This document shows, piece by piece, positions 25,490 to 35,228 of a stretch of DNA of 57,724 bases. How positions within the stretch are numbered: the first letter of the stretch is position 1; each line of letters starts with the position of its first letter. The stretch comes from Cytophagales bacterium (lineage in GTDB: Bacteria > Bacteroidota > Bacteroidia > Cytophagales > Spirosomataceae): assembly GCA_024742395.1 (NCBI GenBank), contig JANSYO010000023.1, positions 1 to 57,724 on the forward strand. The letters are read 5' to 3'. A program made the position numbers and the translations under genes. The notes under the pieces were generated by a model that did not search any database, was not told where the DNA came from, and saw only the letters and a list, made by a program, of their open reading frames with translations.

Positions 25490-26257
25490 ATGAAAACGAA
25501 CATCTATCTCTTGGTTTTATTAACCACTTCTTTCCTTTCTTGTAAAGATGATACCCCTGAAAACGAAGTGTTCCCACAGGGAAAAACAATTGAAGAACAA
25601 CTCAGCGAACTGCCGGAAATTAAGTCGTCAGGTACTGAGCAATTGGCCATAAGCCATATCGACCTGAAACTAGAATTTAAGGATGCTGAAGGCTCCTCAA
25701 ATATTCCCATTGATTTGAGCTATTCTCAGGATGGTAAAATACAGAATGTAACCGTAGCTGAAAAGAACCTTTATGACTACGAATACAATGGGAATGAACT
25801 GATAGTGAATGCTTCCACAGAACCATTAATTTATCAGTTAGATAAAAACGGACTGGCAATATCTGATAACCGTACGGCTGGCTATTATTACAAAAATGAT
25901 TTTCTGGTTTTCATGTATGCAAATACAACAAGGACTTTCAGTTATAGCCCTGAGGGCGATCTACAATCTATGGTTGAAACTCTTGGCACAAAAGCGACCT
26001 ACACCTATACTGATTATGAAAATAACATAAGACAAGAGGTGCTCAGTCCTTCAGCTGTGCATTGGACCTTCAGAGATTCTTTCCTAGGGCATTACAGTAG
26101 CCACCTGATTAAAACGGCCACTTTTGAAGAACAGGGAGAGACTACAACACTTAGCTTCAGTTACACCTTTGATGACCAGGGCCGAGTATCAGAAGTTTTA
26201 ATAGATAGAAACGGAACAATCGGTTCTGCAATTCTTACTTATTCTTTGAAATATTGA
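25490..26257 (+). CDS. Hypothetical lipoprotein with YD/RHS-like beta repeats
   Basis: The ATG at 25490 starts a lipoprotein signal (MKTNIYLLVLLTTSFLSC) and is preferred over the TTG at 25448. The mature part (255-residue precursor) has repeated short beta strands such as YDYEYNGNELIV, FSYSPEGDLQSMVE and FSYTFDDQGRVSEV, as in DUF4595-type Bacteroidota lipoproteins. Function is unknown. It lies 66 bp after the sulfatase and may share its transcript. Confidence 0.7.
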   Translation: MKTNIYLLVLLTTSFLSCKDDTPENEVFPQGKTIEEQLSELPEIKSSGTEQLAISHIDLKLEFKDAEGSSNIPIDLSYSQDGKIQNVTVAEKNLYDYEYNGNELIVNASTEPLIYQLDKNGLAISDNRTAGYYYKNDFLVFMYANTTRTFSYSPEGDLQSMVETLGTKATYTYTDYENNIRQEVLSPSAVHWTFRDSFLGHYSSHLIKTATFEEQGETTTLSFSYTFDDQGRVSEVLIDRNGTIGSAILTYSLKY

Positions 26258-26490
26258 GATTGAAATTCAATATTCGAATTGCAGATAATTCAATGAGGCG
26301 GTCAAAGGTCTGCTCTCTGAGGCTAGCTTCGGTGTAGAGATTTCAAAACGCTAGTTTGAGTATGGCATAATGAACCTTAAAAATGTATTAAATATCGGCC
26401 ATAGGCCGTATTCAATTAAGTAAAGGCGGAGCCTTCGCGGCGACTTGGTTTTGAGGATTGAAGAGAGGTGATAGAATTTTTTCTTATCAT

Positions 26491-26575
26491 ATAAGTCCTG
26501 ATTTGTGTCGTATTTTGGAAAAAATAAGCCCTGATTTGTATCTAAAAAAGATGAAAATAACCCCTGATCTGTGTC
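26491..26575. repeat. Three tandem repeats with an exact 33-bp period
   Basis: The 19-base core ATAAGYCCTGATTTGTRTC occurs at 26491-26509, 26524-26542 and 26557-26575, with one or two changes per copy (the third has ATAACCCCTGATCTGTGTC). The 14-bp spacers are less conserved. The third copy is extended by CAGGGG to form a hairpin. Confidence 0.7.
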
Positions 26576-26580
26576 AGGGG
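26561..26580. terminator. Hairpin CCCCTGA-TCTGTG-TCAGGGG, possible terminator
   Basis: A 7-bp stem with a 6-nt loop lies between two convergent transcription units. A short T-containing tract (TTGCTATTT) follows. It could serve either strand. Confidence 0.5.
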
Positions 26581-26627
26581 TTGCTATTTAATGACCGCAA
26601 TGTGCTGGCTTTAAGCTGATTGTAATA

Positions 26628-27695
26628 TCAAGCCACCTCACCCCCGCAGCTACTTCCCGCACCAGCGGTGCAGCCATAACAATGCTGGTTCACAATGACA
26701 GATCTGTTAATTAATTCTTCAGAATTAAAGTCTTTCAGATGTTTTGAAGAGCAAGCCACTTTTAAATCCAACATTTGATTGAAATCACAATCAAAAATGT
26801 AACCATCCCAGCCAATGGAAAGAGTGTTTCGACACATCACATTTTTTGCGGCAGCAGGGTTATAGGCATTCACCAGTTTCTCCATATATGCTCCGTAATT
26901 TCCGGATACAATAAGGTAGTCTAAATACCGGCTGATGGGTATATTAGTAATAGCAAAAAGATGATTAAATTCTATATCAAAATCAGCTTTGAGTTTACGT
27001 TTAAAGTTCATTTCCAGCCCGGCCTGACCGCTCGGTAAAAACGCCCCTGAAGGGTTATAGACCAAATCAAGCGTTAGGCCCGTTCCTTCTATTCCGTAGC
27101 CTACTTCATTGAGCATTTGCAATGCGTTAATAGAGTCTTTGAAAACGCCATTTCCACGCTGAGCGTCTGTTCTGGATTCTGTGTATGCAGGTAAAGAGCT
27201 TACTACATCTAAACGATGAATTTTATAGAAGTGTGGTAAATCGTAATATTTCGGATTGGCTCTGATTATGGTCAGATTACAGCGTACTATTATTTTGATA
27301 TCCAGGGAAATGGCTCTGATTTCTTCAATAAACCATCTGAAATCAGGGTTCATTTCCGGTGCACCGCCTGTAAGGTCTACAGTGGTGAAATTATTTTTTT
27401 TGATCACATTCAGACAAAGTTGCATGGTCTCTCGGGTCATAATTTCTTTACGGTCTGGCCCCGCATCAACATGACAATGATTACATACCTGATTGCACAT
27501 TTTGCCCATATTAATCTGCAATACCTCCAATGAAGTAGGTTTTAGAGGGAAGAGATCACTCTCTTCAAGCTTTTCCTTAAACTTTGGCATTGAGAAACCA
27601 AGGCTGTCGGTATCGTTGAGAACTTTGAGCTGAAAAGCGGTATCGCCCAGCTCGTGTTTCTGGGCTTTTAAAGATTTTACAGGATTTTTAACCAT
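26628..27695 (-). CDS. arsS: Arsenosugar biosynthesis radical SAM protein ArsS
   Basis: This is a radical SAM enzyme of 355 residues. The cluster motif is NQVCNHCHVDAGP (CxxxCxxC, with GKMC starting it) near residues 72-80. The C-terminal part has MCRNTLSIGWDGYIFDCDFNQML and HCYGCTAGAGSSCGGE, the Cys-rich end typical of ArsS. ArsS is implicated in joining the deoxyadenosyl group to methylated arsenicals on the way to arsenosugars. The ATG overlaps the stop of the preceding peroxidase-like gene. The partner ArsM methyltransferase is not in the window. Confidence 0.9.
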   Translation of the reverse strand: MVKNPVKSLKAQKHELGDTAFQLKVLNDTDSLGFSMPKFKEKLEESDLFPLKPTSLEVLQINMGKMCNQVCNHCHVDAGPDRKEIMTRETMQLCLNVIKKNNFTTVDLTGGAPEMNPDFRWFIEEIRAISLDIKIIVRCNLTIIRANPKYYDLPHFYKIHRLDVVSSLPAYTESRTDAQRGNGVFKDSINALQMLNEVGYGIEGTGLTLDLVYNPSGAFLPSGQAGLEMNFKRKLKADFDIEFNHLFAITNIPISRYLDYLIVSGNYGAYMEKLVNAYNPAAAKNVMCRNTLSIGWDGYIFDCDFNQMLDLKVACSSKHLKDFNSEELINRSVIVNQHCYGCTAGAGSSCGGEVA

Positions 27696-28027
27696 TACAT
27701 TAGCAGCTCTTTAGATTTATTCATCATCTGAACCCCATGGACAAGAGAGGCTCCTCCTCTGATCGCGGCAGCTACATGCACGGCTTCCATCAATTCTTCC
27801 TCAGAGCAGCCTTTTTCTATAGTGTCTGTAGTGTATGCATCTATGCAGTAAGGGCATTGAATGGCATGAGCTACGGCCAGGGCTATCAAGCCTTTTTCTC
27901 GGGCTGTTAAAGCCCCTTCTTTGAAAACTTCGCCATAGTAAGCAAAAAACTTATCGCTTAGTTCTTTTCCATATTCACTGATGTTTCCAAATTTCTTCAG
28001 ATCCTTAGGATCATAATACTGTTCCAT
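27695..28027 (-). CDS. Carboxymuconolactone decarboxylase/AhpD-like protein of the arsenosugar cluster
   Basis: This 110-residue alkylhydroperoxidase-fold protein has the AhpD motif CPYCIDAYTTDTIEKG (CxxC plus downstream acidic/His-type positions) near residues 58-75, and VHVAAAIRGGASLVHG near the end. This subfamily is regularly found beside arsS and is named arsenosugar biosynthesis-associated peroxidase-like. It lies between the glycosyltransferase (3 bp upstream) and arsS, so the three form an operon. Confidence 0.87.
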   Translation of the reverse strand: MEQYYDPKDLKKFGNISEYGKELSDKFFAYYGEVFKEGALTAREKGLIALAVAHAIQCPYCIDAYTTDTIEKGCSEEELMEAVHVAAAIRGGASLVHGVQMMNKSKELLM

Positions 28028-28030
28028 AAT

Positions 28031-28762
28031 TTAGTTGTTTAAGAGTTCTTTATAAGTGTTTTGTAGTTCTTCGGGACTCGCTTTTTTCTTGAGCCACTTA
28101 TTCATTACAATATAGTTTGCTCGCAAAACGCCCCAATAACTGTTCTTTTCATATTTTCTTGAAGAGACAATCACGTTTTTCGGGACAATTGAGAAGGTGT
28201 ATTTTCCCTTACTTCTGATGAGGATATCATAATCCTCCATAATCAGGTGCTCAGCACAAAAGCCACCTAATTCCTCGAAAACCCGTTTCTTGATAAAAAG
28301 AGTTTGATCTCCGCCTCTGCACCATATCATTGGGAAACGCGTAAAAAATGAATTGATATGCATCAAAGGATGATGGTATTTGTCAAACTTATATCGATAG
28401 CATCCCAGGTCGGTTCCTTTACTTATTTCCTGAAGAATATCTTGTTCAAAATCCTCATGTATCAGCGTATCAGCATGAACAAAATACAGGATGCTTCCTT
28501 TGGCAAGTTTGGCTCCGGCATTCATCTGATGATTCCTGCCCGCTTTATCTGATTGATTATAAGTGAAACCAAACTCCTCAACTACCGATTGCAAATTGTC
28601 CGTAGAATGAGGTGAATCAGAAAGGATTACCTCAATATTCGCACCACTAAGCTTCTCCAGACAAGGTCGAATAGTAGCAGCTTCATTGTATGTAGGGATA
28701 ATTATACTTATCAAAACTGTGGGGTTTGAGGCTAGGTTATCGGGCTTACTTTTTAGGTTCAA
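28031..28762 (-). CDS. Family 2 glycosyltransferase of the arsenosugar cluster (TIGR04283-like)
   Basis: The GT-A fold starts with ISIIIPTYNEAATI. A DSPHSTDNL segment, the metal-binding-type VHADTLI (about residue 95) and GGFCAEHLIMEDYDIL follow. It matches the GT2 subfamily found beside radical SAM and selenodomain proteins in arsenosugar loci. It is the first gene of the three-gene minus-strand operon, and its promoter would lie in 28763-28988, shared with the divergent catabolic operon. Confidence 0.85.
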   Translation of the reverse strand: MNLKSKPDNLASNPTVLISIIIPTYNEAATIRPCLEKLSGANIEVILSDSPHSTDNLQSVVEEFGFTYNQSDKAGRNHQMNAGAKLAKGSILYFVHADTLIHEDFEQDILQEISKGTDLGCYRYKFDKYHHPLMHINSFFTRFPMIWCRGGDQTLFIKKRVFEELGGFCAEHLIMEDYDILIRSKGKYTFSIVPKNVIVSSRKYEKNSYWGVLRANYIVMNKWLKKKASPEELQNTYKELLNN

Positions 28763-28988
28763 TCTACGGATAAAAATGATGGATGGATGATAAAATTCCG
28801 GAGTCTGACTCTTAACCGTATTCCTTGAAGGATTCTGATGGTACTATTTGTCTCAAAAAGTGTACTCTATTTGCTCAAAAAAGAGCTTTTCATGCAAGTG
28901 TGGGACTTTCGTACAACGATATTGAGAATAAGTTTATATTTTTAGATATTCTTGTCAACTTGATAATTACAACCCTATAAAAGAAATT

Positions 28989-31900
28989 ATGTCTTCTAAA
29001 TTACGCTATAGAACCGTCTGGTCTTTAGTGCTGGCGGTTTGTGCCATTTTGGTGCTTAGTCGTTTTGCCACAAATAAGAACTATTTAAGTGTCTCTAAAG
29101 GGGCTCATATTAGTCTCATCGGAAATAACCTTTGTTCCCGAATGATGAACTACGGTTATTTTGAGACCGAGCTGCATATGAGGTATCCGGAGCATAACCT
29201 TTATATCCGAAATATGTGTGATGGAGGAGATACGCCGGGTTTCAGACCACACTCGGGCCGGGATTCGCCATGGGCTTTTCCGGGAGCAGAAATGTTTCAG
29301 ACAGATCTGGCACAAAACTCCGGAAGTAAGGGGCATTTTGAAACTCCCGATCAATGGTTAGCAAAAAATAAAACGGATATTATCATTGCTTGTTTTGGCT
29401 TTTCAGAGTCTTACGAAGGAGAAGCGGGTGTAGAGAACTTTAAGGGAGAGCTTTCTGCGTTTATTGAACATACCAGAGCCCAGCAATACAATGAAACCTC
29501 TGCTCCGCAATTGGCTTTGGTTTCGCCCATAGCCTTTCAGGATTTATCGTCAAAATATGACCTTCCTGATGGTAAGAAAGAGAATGAAAATCTTAAACTA
29601 TATGCAAAGGCAATTGAGGAAATAGCCGGCAAATATGATGTATTGTTTGTGGATGCCTTTAATCCTTCAAAAGAGTGGTTTGAAACAGGCAAAGAATACA
29701 CCATTGACGGCCTTCAACTTAATGATGATGGCTATAAAGAGTTCTCTACATTGTTGGCAGATGGCGTCTTTGGAAAGAAAATGTTTGTTAACAGCTCTCT
29801 GAAGGATAAAGTGAAAGCGGCAGTGCTGGAAAAGAACTGGATGTGGCACAATGATTATAAAATCCCGAATGGTGTCCATGTTTTCGGAAGACGATACAGA
29901 CCTTTTGGCAATGAAAATTATCCTGAAGAGCTCGTCAAAGTTCATCAAATGACGGCCAACAGAGATACCTTGATCTGGAAAACCCTACAGGGAGAAAGTT
30001 ATGACCTTGCTCTGGCAGATTCCAAAACGAAAAAGTTATCGCCCATTGAGACCAATTTTAAATTGACAGATAAGGTAGAATACCTGTATGGCGATAAGGC
30101 CATGAGCAAATTTCATATGGCTCCCGGTTATAAAATTGAGCTTTTTGCTTCAGAAGAAGACTTTCCTGAGTTAGCTAACCCCTCTCAGATTTCTTTTGAT
30201 AGTAAAGGAAGACTTTGGGTGGCGGTTATGCCTACCTACCCACATTACAGGCCGGGTGATCCTAAACCCAACGATAAAATTATCATTCTGGAAGACACTG
30301 ACGGAGATTATAAAGCAGACAAATCAACAGTGTTTGCAGATAATTTGCACATTCCGGCAGGTTTCGAGTTTGCTACCGAGGGTGTGTACATTTCGCAGGG
30401 TACCAACCTGAAACTTTATACCGATACAGATGGAGACGATCATGCTGATAAGGTAGAGATTATTTTAAGTGGTTTTGATGACCATGATACACACCATGTG
30501 ATCAGTGCTTTTTGTGCCGATCCTTCCGGGGCAATTTATATGGGAGAGGGTGTTTTCCTTCATACCAATGTAGAAACTCCTTATGGAACCGTAAGAGCGA
30601 CTAATGGTGGTTTTTACAGATACAGCCCGCAACGAAAAAAATTAGAACGTACGGCCCAGTTGCCTATTCCTAATCCATGGGGCATTGCCTTTGATCAGTG
30701 GGGGCAAAACTTTTTTGCTCACACTTCAGGCCCTAATGTAGAGTGGATGATGCCCGGTACCATTAAATCTAAATACGGCTTGTCTAATCCTGGCTCAAAA
30801 GATCTGATAGAAGAGAAACACAGAGTGCGGCCTACCTCAGGCTTAGAGTTTGTTCATAGCAGACATTTCCCTGAGGAAGTTCAGGGCGATATGATGATTA
30901 ATAACACCATTGGCTTCCTGGGTACCAAAATGCATCAGGTGATTGATGACGGAACAGGCTATAAGACTAAGCACAGATTAGACTTAGTCACCAGTGATGA
31001 TCCGAACTTCAGACCGGTAGACATGGAGTTTGCTCCGGACGGTTCCTTGTATCTGGTAGACTGGCACAATGTACTGGTAGGTCACATGCAGCATAATGCC
31101 CGTGATCCGCTGAGAGATCATGTGCATGGCAGAATATATCGTATTACGTATCCATCGAGGCCTTTGGTGAAACCGGCCAAAGTAGATGGAGCGTCCATAA
31201 CCGAATTATTAGACAATCTGAAACTTCCGGAGTACCGAACACGATACCGAAGCAGAAGAGAACTAAGAGCAAGAGACAAAGAAGAAGTAATGACTGCCTT
31301 AAATAAATGGACGGCGTCATTAGATAAAAAGCATCCCGATTATGAGCGATTTGTTTTAGAAGGTCTCTGGGTTTCATGGGGAATGAATGCAGTGTCAAGA
31401 GAACTTCTTGAGGCCTCATTGAAAGCGAAAAATTATAAAGTCAGAACGGCTGCAGTTAAAGTATTGCGTTATAGTGATCATCAAATTTCTGATCAGGTAG
31501 CTTTATTGAAAAGAGCAGCCAAAGACGGAAACAGCAGAGTACGATTTGAGGCGATGGTGGCAGCCTCGTGGCTTGATAACGAAACAGCCAAGGAAGTGTT
31601 AACCCTGGTGGCTCAAAAGCCTTTGGACGACTGGATGCAAAAACCATATGAAGCTATTTTATCACATATGGTGCCGTACAAACCTGAGAAAGGAGAATCT
31701 GTGCCCCTGCCTGCTATGCTCTCAAAAGAAGAACAACAATCTTATCTTAAAGGCAGAGAGATATATGAGCGAGAAGGGTACTGTAGCACTTGCCATCAGC
31801 CGGATGGTAAAGGCTTGGAATCTTCAGGATTTCCACCTTTATCTGGCAATGAATGGGTGCAAGGCAGCGAAGAAAGGTTAATAAAAATCACCCTGAATGG

Positions 31901-32153
31901 TCTTTACGGTCCTATTGACGTGGCTGGTAAATCATATCCTGGACAAGTACCGATGACGCCTTTTGGCGGAATGCTGAATGATGAAGAAATTGCTTCTGTA
32001 CTTACCTATATCCGTAATTCATTTGGAAATCTGGCTAAAGCCGTTTCTCCAGAGAAAGTCAAGCAGGTAAGGCAGGATACGAAAGACAAAAAAGACTTTT
32101 ACATTGCCAGTGAATTACTCAAAATGCACCCACATGAGAATGATGAAAAATAA
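28989..32153 (+). CDS. SGNH-hydrolase/propeller/HEAT/c-type cytochrome multidomain protein
   Basis: This is an exported 1054-residue protein of the Planctomycetes-type heme-binding group. Domains in order: N-terminal membrane anchor or signal (10-27); SGNH-like domain (about 38-262, with SLIGNN, ACFGFSE and DGLQLNDDGY); beta-propeller of the glucose/sorbosone dehydrogenase type (about 375-720); HEAT-like repeats (about 740-890); and a c-type cytochrome with heme motif CSTCH near 930. These proteins are thought to oxidise sugars outside the cytoplasm and pass electrons to the heme. It heads a seven-gene operon and overlaps the ThuA-like gene. Confidence 0.85.
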   Translation: MSSKLRYRTVWSLVLAVCAILVLSRFATNKNYLSVSKGAHISLIGNNLCSRMMNYGYFETELHMRYPEHNLYIRNMCDGGDTPGFRPHSGRDSPWAFPGAEMFQTDLAQNSGSKGHFETPDQWLAKNKTDIIIACFGFSESYEGEAGVENFKGELSAFIEHTRAQQYNETSAPQLALVSPIAFQDLSSKYDLPDGKKENENLKLYAKAIEEIAGKYDVLFVDAFNPSKEWFETGKEYTIDGLQLNDDGYKEFSTLLADGVFGKKMFVNSSLKDKVKAAVLEKNWMWHNDYKIPNGVHVFGRRYRPFGNENYPEELVKVHQMTANRDTLIWKTLQGESYDLALADSKTKKLSPIETNFKLTDKVEYLYGDKAMSKFHMAPGYKIELFASEEDFPELANPSQISFDSKGRLWVAVMPTYPHYRPGDPKPNDKIIILEDTDGDYKADKSTVFADNLHIPAGFEFATEGVYISQGTNLKLYTDTDGDDHADKVEIILSGFDDHDTHHVISAFCADPSGAIYMGEGVFLHTNVETPYGTVRATNGGFYRYSPQRKKLERTAQLPIPNPWGIAFDQWGQNFFAHTSGPNVEWMMPGTIKSKYGLSNPGSKDLIEEKHRVRPTSGLEFVHSRHFPEEVQGDMMINNTIGFLGTKMHQVIDDGTGYKTKHRLDLVTSDDPNFRPVDMEFAPDGSLYLVDWHNVLVGHMQHNARDPLRDHVHGRIYRITYPSRPLVKPAKVDGASITELLDNLKLPEYRTRYRSRRELRARDKEEVMTALNKWTASLDKKHPDYERFVLEGLWVSWGMNAVSRELLEASLKAKNYKVRTAAVKVLRYSDHQISDQVALLKRAAKDGNSRVRFEAMVAASWLDNETAKEVLTLVAQKPLDDWMQKPYEAILSHMVPYKPEKGESVPLPAMLSKEEQQSYLKGREIYEREGYCSTCHQPDGKGLESSGFPPLSGNEWVQGSEERLIKITLNGLYGPIDVAGKSYPGQVPMTPFGGMLNDEEIASVLTYIRNSFGNLAKAVSPEKVKQVRQDTKDKKDFYIASELLKMHPHENDEK

Positions 32154-33135
32154 ACCGAATACTTTTTTAAAGAATAAGATGATAAGCACCTTTCTTGGTT
32201 TGCTGGTGACGGCTGTTTTTTTGAGTGCATGCTCCTCTACTAAGGAAACTGTGAAAAAACCTCATGTAGTTTTTGTGATAGGCGATGAGGAGTACAGGTC
32301 TGAAGAGTCAATGCCCATGCTGGCAAAAATTCTGAAACGGGAGTTAGATGCTGATATCAGTTTATGCTACTCCGTTGACAGTACCGGCACTATAGATCCT
32401 AACAGGCTTGATCATATACAAGGTCTTGAGGCACTTCAAACGGCTGATCTTATGGTGATGTTTGCCCGTTTCAGGGCCTTACCTGAAAATGAAGCAAAAT
32501 ACATCACAGATTATGCAGAATCAGGAAAGCCAATGGTTGGTTTCAGAACTGCCACGCATACGTTTTTCTATAAAGATTCAAGTATGATGCATTTAAATAA
32601 TGAATGGCCTGCCAAAGTATTTGGTCAGCAGTGGATCACACATCACGGGCATTTTGCAGATGGTCATGGTGAGCTAACCTCTGTCAGTATTTTGCCTGAG
32701 GCTGAGACCCCTATTCTTAACGGAGTAGAGCCGTTTGATGCTTTTTCCTGGCTCTATCATGTAGATGGTGGCGACTGGAAATTATCAGGGGATTCTAAAC
32801 CTTTTTTAGAGGGTAGGTCATTGAGGTCAAATCATGAGAAAAACGGTAAATTGGATAAGTTTCCTTTGACTAACCCCGTAGCATGGACCAAGTCCTATAC
32901 CGGTACTTCAGGTAAAAAGGCAAGAGTTTTCTTTACCACTCTGGGGCATCCTTACGATTTCAAAAATGAGAACATGCGTAAGCTGGCCATCAATGGTATG
33001 TATTGGGCTTTGGGGAAAGAATCGGAGATTCCTGAAGAGGGGGTCAATGTTGATTTTGAAGGATCTTACGATCCGAATAATTCAGGTTTTGGAGACAAAT
33101 TCAAACCAGGCTTAAAGCCAATAATTATTAATTAA
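32143..33135 (+). CDS. ThuA-like domain lipoprotein
   Basis: The ThuA (trehalose utilisation-type, glutamine-amidotransferase-like) fold is seen in HVVFVIGDEEYRSEESMPML, LMVMFARFRALPE, FRTATHTFF and FTTLGHPYDF. The lipobox is FLSAC. Several in-frame ATGs lie close together (32134, 32140, 32143, 32179); 32143 is listed. All but the last overlap the end of the previous gene. ThuA-like proteins accompany sugar-oxidising propeller proteins in Bacteroidota and Planctomycetes, but their reaction is unsettled. Confidence 0.83.
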   Translation: MKNKPNTFLKNKMISTFLGLLVTAVFLSACSSTKETVKKPHVVFVIGDEEYRSEESMPMLAKILKRELDADISLCYSVDSTGTIDPNRLDHIQGLEALQTADLMVMFARFRALPENEAKYITDYAESGKPMVGFRTATHTFFYKDSSMMHLNNEWPAKVFGQQWITHHGHFADGHGELTSVSILPEAETPILNGVEPFDAFSWLYHVDGGDWKLSGDSKPFLEGRSLRSNHEKNGKLDKFPLTNPVAWTKSYTGTSGKKARVFFTTLGHPYDFKNENMRKLAINGMYWALGKESEIPEEGVNVDFEGSYDPNNSGFGDKFKPGLKPIIIN

Positions 33136-33176
33136 ATTTGAGCAGAAGCTCGACATAAAATTCAACCATAATCACA

Positions 33177-34061
33177 ATGAAAATTTCCATTCATAATTGG
33201 ATGCGGGCCGAGTCGATAGAACAGACTTTGGAAAGAATTTCCGCATTAGGCTATGACAGTTTAGAAATTCAGGGAAGTCCTGAAATGTATGATACCAAAA
33301 AAATTAAAAAGTTGCTCGATAGTGCCGGACTGAGCTGTTGGGGCTCTGTGACATTGATGCTGGAGCAACGCAACCTGCTGGCCAAAGACAAAAAACAACG
33401 TGCTGCATCAGTACAGTATGTCAAAGACGTAATACGAATGGTCAGTGAGTTAGAGGGAAAAATGGTATCTGTAGTCCCGGGTACTGTTGGGAAGATTATC
33501 CCTGATGGCCGTCCTGAAGAAGAGTGGGACTGGGCCGTAGCCGGAATGCAGGAAATATATGAATACGCCACGGCTCAAAACGTTTTAATAGGCATTGAGC
33601 CCATTAATCGTTTCGAAACCTATTTTGTGAACAGAGGAGATCAGGCACTTGCCTTAGCAAAGGCTACGGGCGAGAAGTGTGGAGTGTGTCTTGACACTTT
33701 TCACATGAACATTGAGGAAGACGATATGTTTGAGGCTATCAGAAGAGCCAAGGGGCGTTTGGTAGGCTTTCATGTGGCCGATAATAACAGAATGGCTCCG
33801 GGCATGGGCACGCTGCAATGGGAAAAAATCATCAGCACCCTTGGCGAAATTGGCTATGACGATGTATTGTCTGTAGAATTCTGTTCGCCATTAGACAGAA
33901 CACCCGCCAATCCGTATCCGAATTCAATAGAGCATGAGCCGGAAGGCCTCAGCAGCGAGCAGAAGAAATTTCTGGAAGATCACGGGAGCTCCGCCGTTAC
34001 CGAGGAGTTTTATACCATGCTAACCAAAAAATCGATCGATATTCTTAGACCTCTCCTATGA
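33177..34061 (+). CDS. Cytoplasmic sugar isomerase/epimerase (TIM barrel, AP-endonuclease-2 family)
   Basis: This 294-residue protein is of the D-psicose/tagatose 3-epimerase type. Likely metal ligands sit in IGIEPINRFETYFVN (E near 140), CLDTFHMNIEE (D and H near 173-177), FHVADNNR (near 198) and LSVEFCSPL (E near 228). No signal peptide is present, so it acts after uptake. Its stop overlaps the start of the enolase-superfamily gene (ATGA). The substrate is probably a keto sugar or keto acid handled by this operon. Confidence 0.87.
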   Translation: MKISIHNWMRAESIEQTLERISALGYDSLEIQGSPEMYDTKKIKKLLDSAGLSCWGSVTLMLEQRNLLAKDKKQRAASVQYVKDVIRMVSELEGKMVSVVPGTVGKIIPDGRPEEEWDWAVAGMQEIYEYATAQNVLIGIEPINRFETYFVNRGDQALALAKATGEKCGVCLDTFHMNIEEDDMFEAIRRAKGRLVGFHVADNNRMAPGMGTLQWEKIISTLGEIGYDDVLSVEFCSPLDRTPANPYPNSIEHEPEGLSSEQKKFLEDHGSSAVTEEFYTMLTKKSIDILRPLL

Positions 34062-35227
34062 AAATTACAAATGTAGAAGCCTTTTGGCTGAGCTGCCCTA
34101 TTCCTAAAGAAAAGCAACATACCTCAGATTACGGTTTGTTAACTTGTTTTGATATGACATTGGTGGTGGTAACCACCGATACCGGATTACAAGGTTTTGG
34201 CGAGGCCAAGGCAGCCGTAGGCTCTTCCGGCTCATGTGCCTCCATAGTCAGCTGTATTGAAAACGAAATTAAGCCTATTCTTATAGGCAAAGATGCCCGC
34301 CACATTACCAGAATATGGGAACATATGTACAACGGAACCCGAGATCATTATGCTTTGGATAGAGGCCGTAAATTTCCGATATTAGGCAGAAGAGGCCTGA
34401 CGGTTTCGGCCATGAGTGGTGTAGATACAGCTTTATGGGATTTGAAAGGTAAAATGTTAGGTGTTCCTGTGGCTGATCTGCTGGGCGGCATCTGCCGCGA
34501 AAGTATGCCTGCGTATGCCAGTGGTGGCTGGGCCGGTGCCGAGAAAATTGGCGAGCAATTAAACAGCTATATCTCCAAAGGATTTAAAGGCGTTAAAATG
34601 CGGGTAGGTAGCATGGACGGTACGGTCAAAGAAAGTATCAAAAGAGTGAAGGCTGCACGTGAGGCTATTGGTGACGACATCAAACTGATGACTGATGCAC
34701 ATGGTACCTTCAGTGTTCCTGAAGCTAAGAAGTTCTGTCGTGAATTGGAAGACTGTGATTTGTACTGGTTTGAGGAGCCTCTTAGCCCAGATAATAAGCA
34801 AGGAACAGCAGAGGTGAGAGCTTCTACCTGTATACCTATTGCAGCAGGAGAGAGTGAGTATACAGCTTTTGATGTCAGAGATCTCATAGAGGTCAGAGCC
34901 TTAGATGTAGTGCAGCCAGATTCCGCCATTATTGGAGGGATCACAGAGGCAATGCGTGTTTCGCAACTGGCCCATGCTTATCAGTTGGAGCTGGCACCTC
35001 ATTGTTGGGGTTCGGCCTTTTCATTTATGGCTGGGGTAAATGTGGCATTTGCTTCGCCTGCAGCTACAATCATCGAGTTTTCTTTAGGAGGAAACCCAAT
35101 GATGTATGATTTAGTCAATGAGAAAATTGAAGCTCATTACGGGCAGATAGCTGCTCCTTCTGCTCCTGGTTTAGGTTTAAGTCCTAACTGGGATTTTGTG
35201 AAAGAATTCAACCAAAACATAAAATAA
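34058..35227 (+). CDS. Mandelate racemase/muconate lactonizing enzyme family protein
   Basis: This is an enolase-superfamily enzyme of 389 residues. The KxR motif (KMRVG, K near 179), D near 212 (MTDAHG), E near 238 (WFEEP), E near 264 (GESEY) and H near 314 (APHCWG) match the acid-sugar dehydratase/racemase layout. It probably removes an alpha proton from a sugar acid, for example dehydrating an aldonate. It overlaps the isomerase by 4 bp and precedes the VOC gene by 1 bp, indicating tight co-translation. Confidence 0.9.
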   Translation: MKITNVEAFWLSCPIPKEKQHTSDYGLLTCFDMTLVVVTTDTGLQGFGEAKAAVGSSGSCASIVSCIENEIKPILIGKDARHITRIWEHMYNGTRDHYALDRGRKFPILGRRGLTVSAMSGVDTALWDLKGKMLGVPVADLLGGICRESMPAYASGGWAGAEKIGEQLNSYISKGFKGVKMRVGSMDGTVKESIKRVKAAREAIGDDIKLMTDAHGTFSVPEAKKFCRELEDCDLYWFEEPLSPDNKQGTAEVRASTCIPIAAGESEYTAFDVRDLIEVRALDVVQPDSAIIGGITEAMRVSQLAHAYQLELAPHCWGSAFSFMAGVNVAFASPAATIIEFSLGGNPMMYDLVNEKIEAHYGQIAAPSAPGLGLSPNWDFVKEFNQNIK

Positions 35228-35228
35228 C

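Larger units (their letters stand above)
26258..26627. other. Intergenic region with hairpins and tandem repeats
   Basis: No gene is seen. The left part has a small hairpin CGGCC-ATA-GGCCG near 26397. The right part holds the 33-bp repeat array and a terminator hairpin described separately. The region separates the plus-strand lipoprotein from the minus-strand arsenosugar operon. Confidence 0.5.

Noticed and set aside
26491-26580. CRISPR array
   Set aside because: Only three diverged 19-base cores with short, similar 14-bp spacers and no cas genes.
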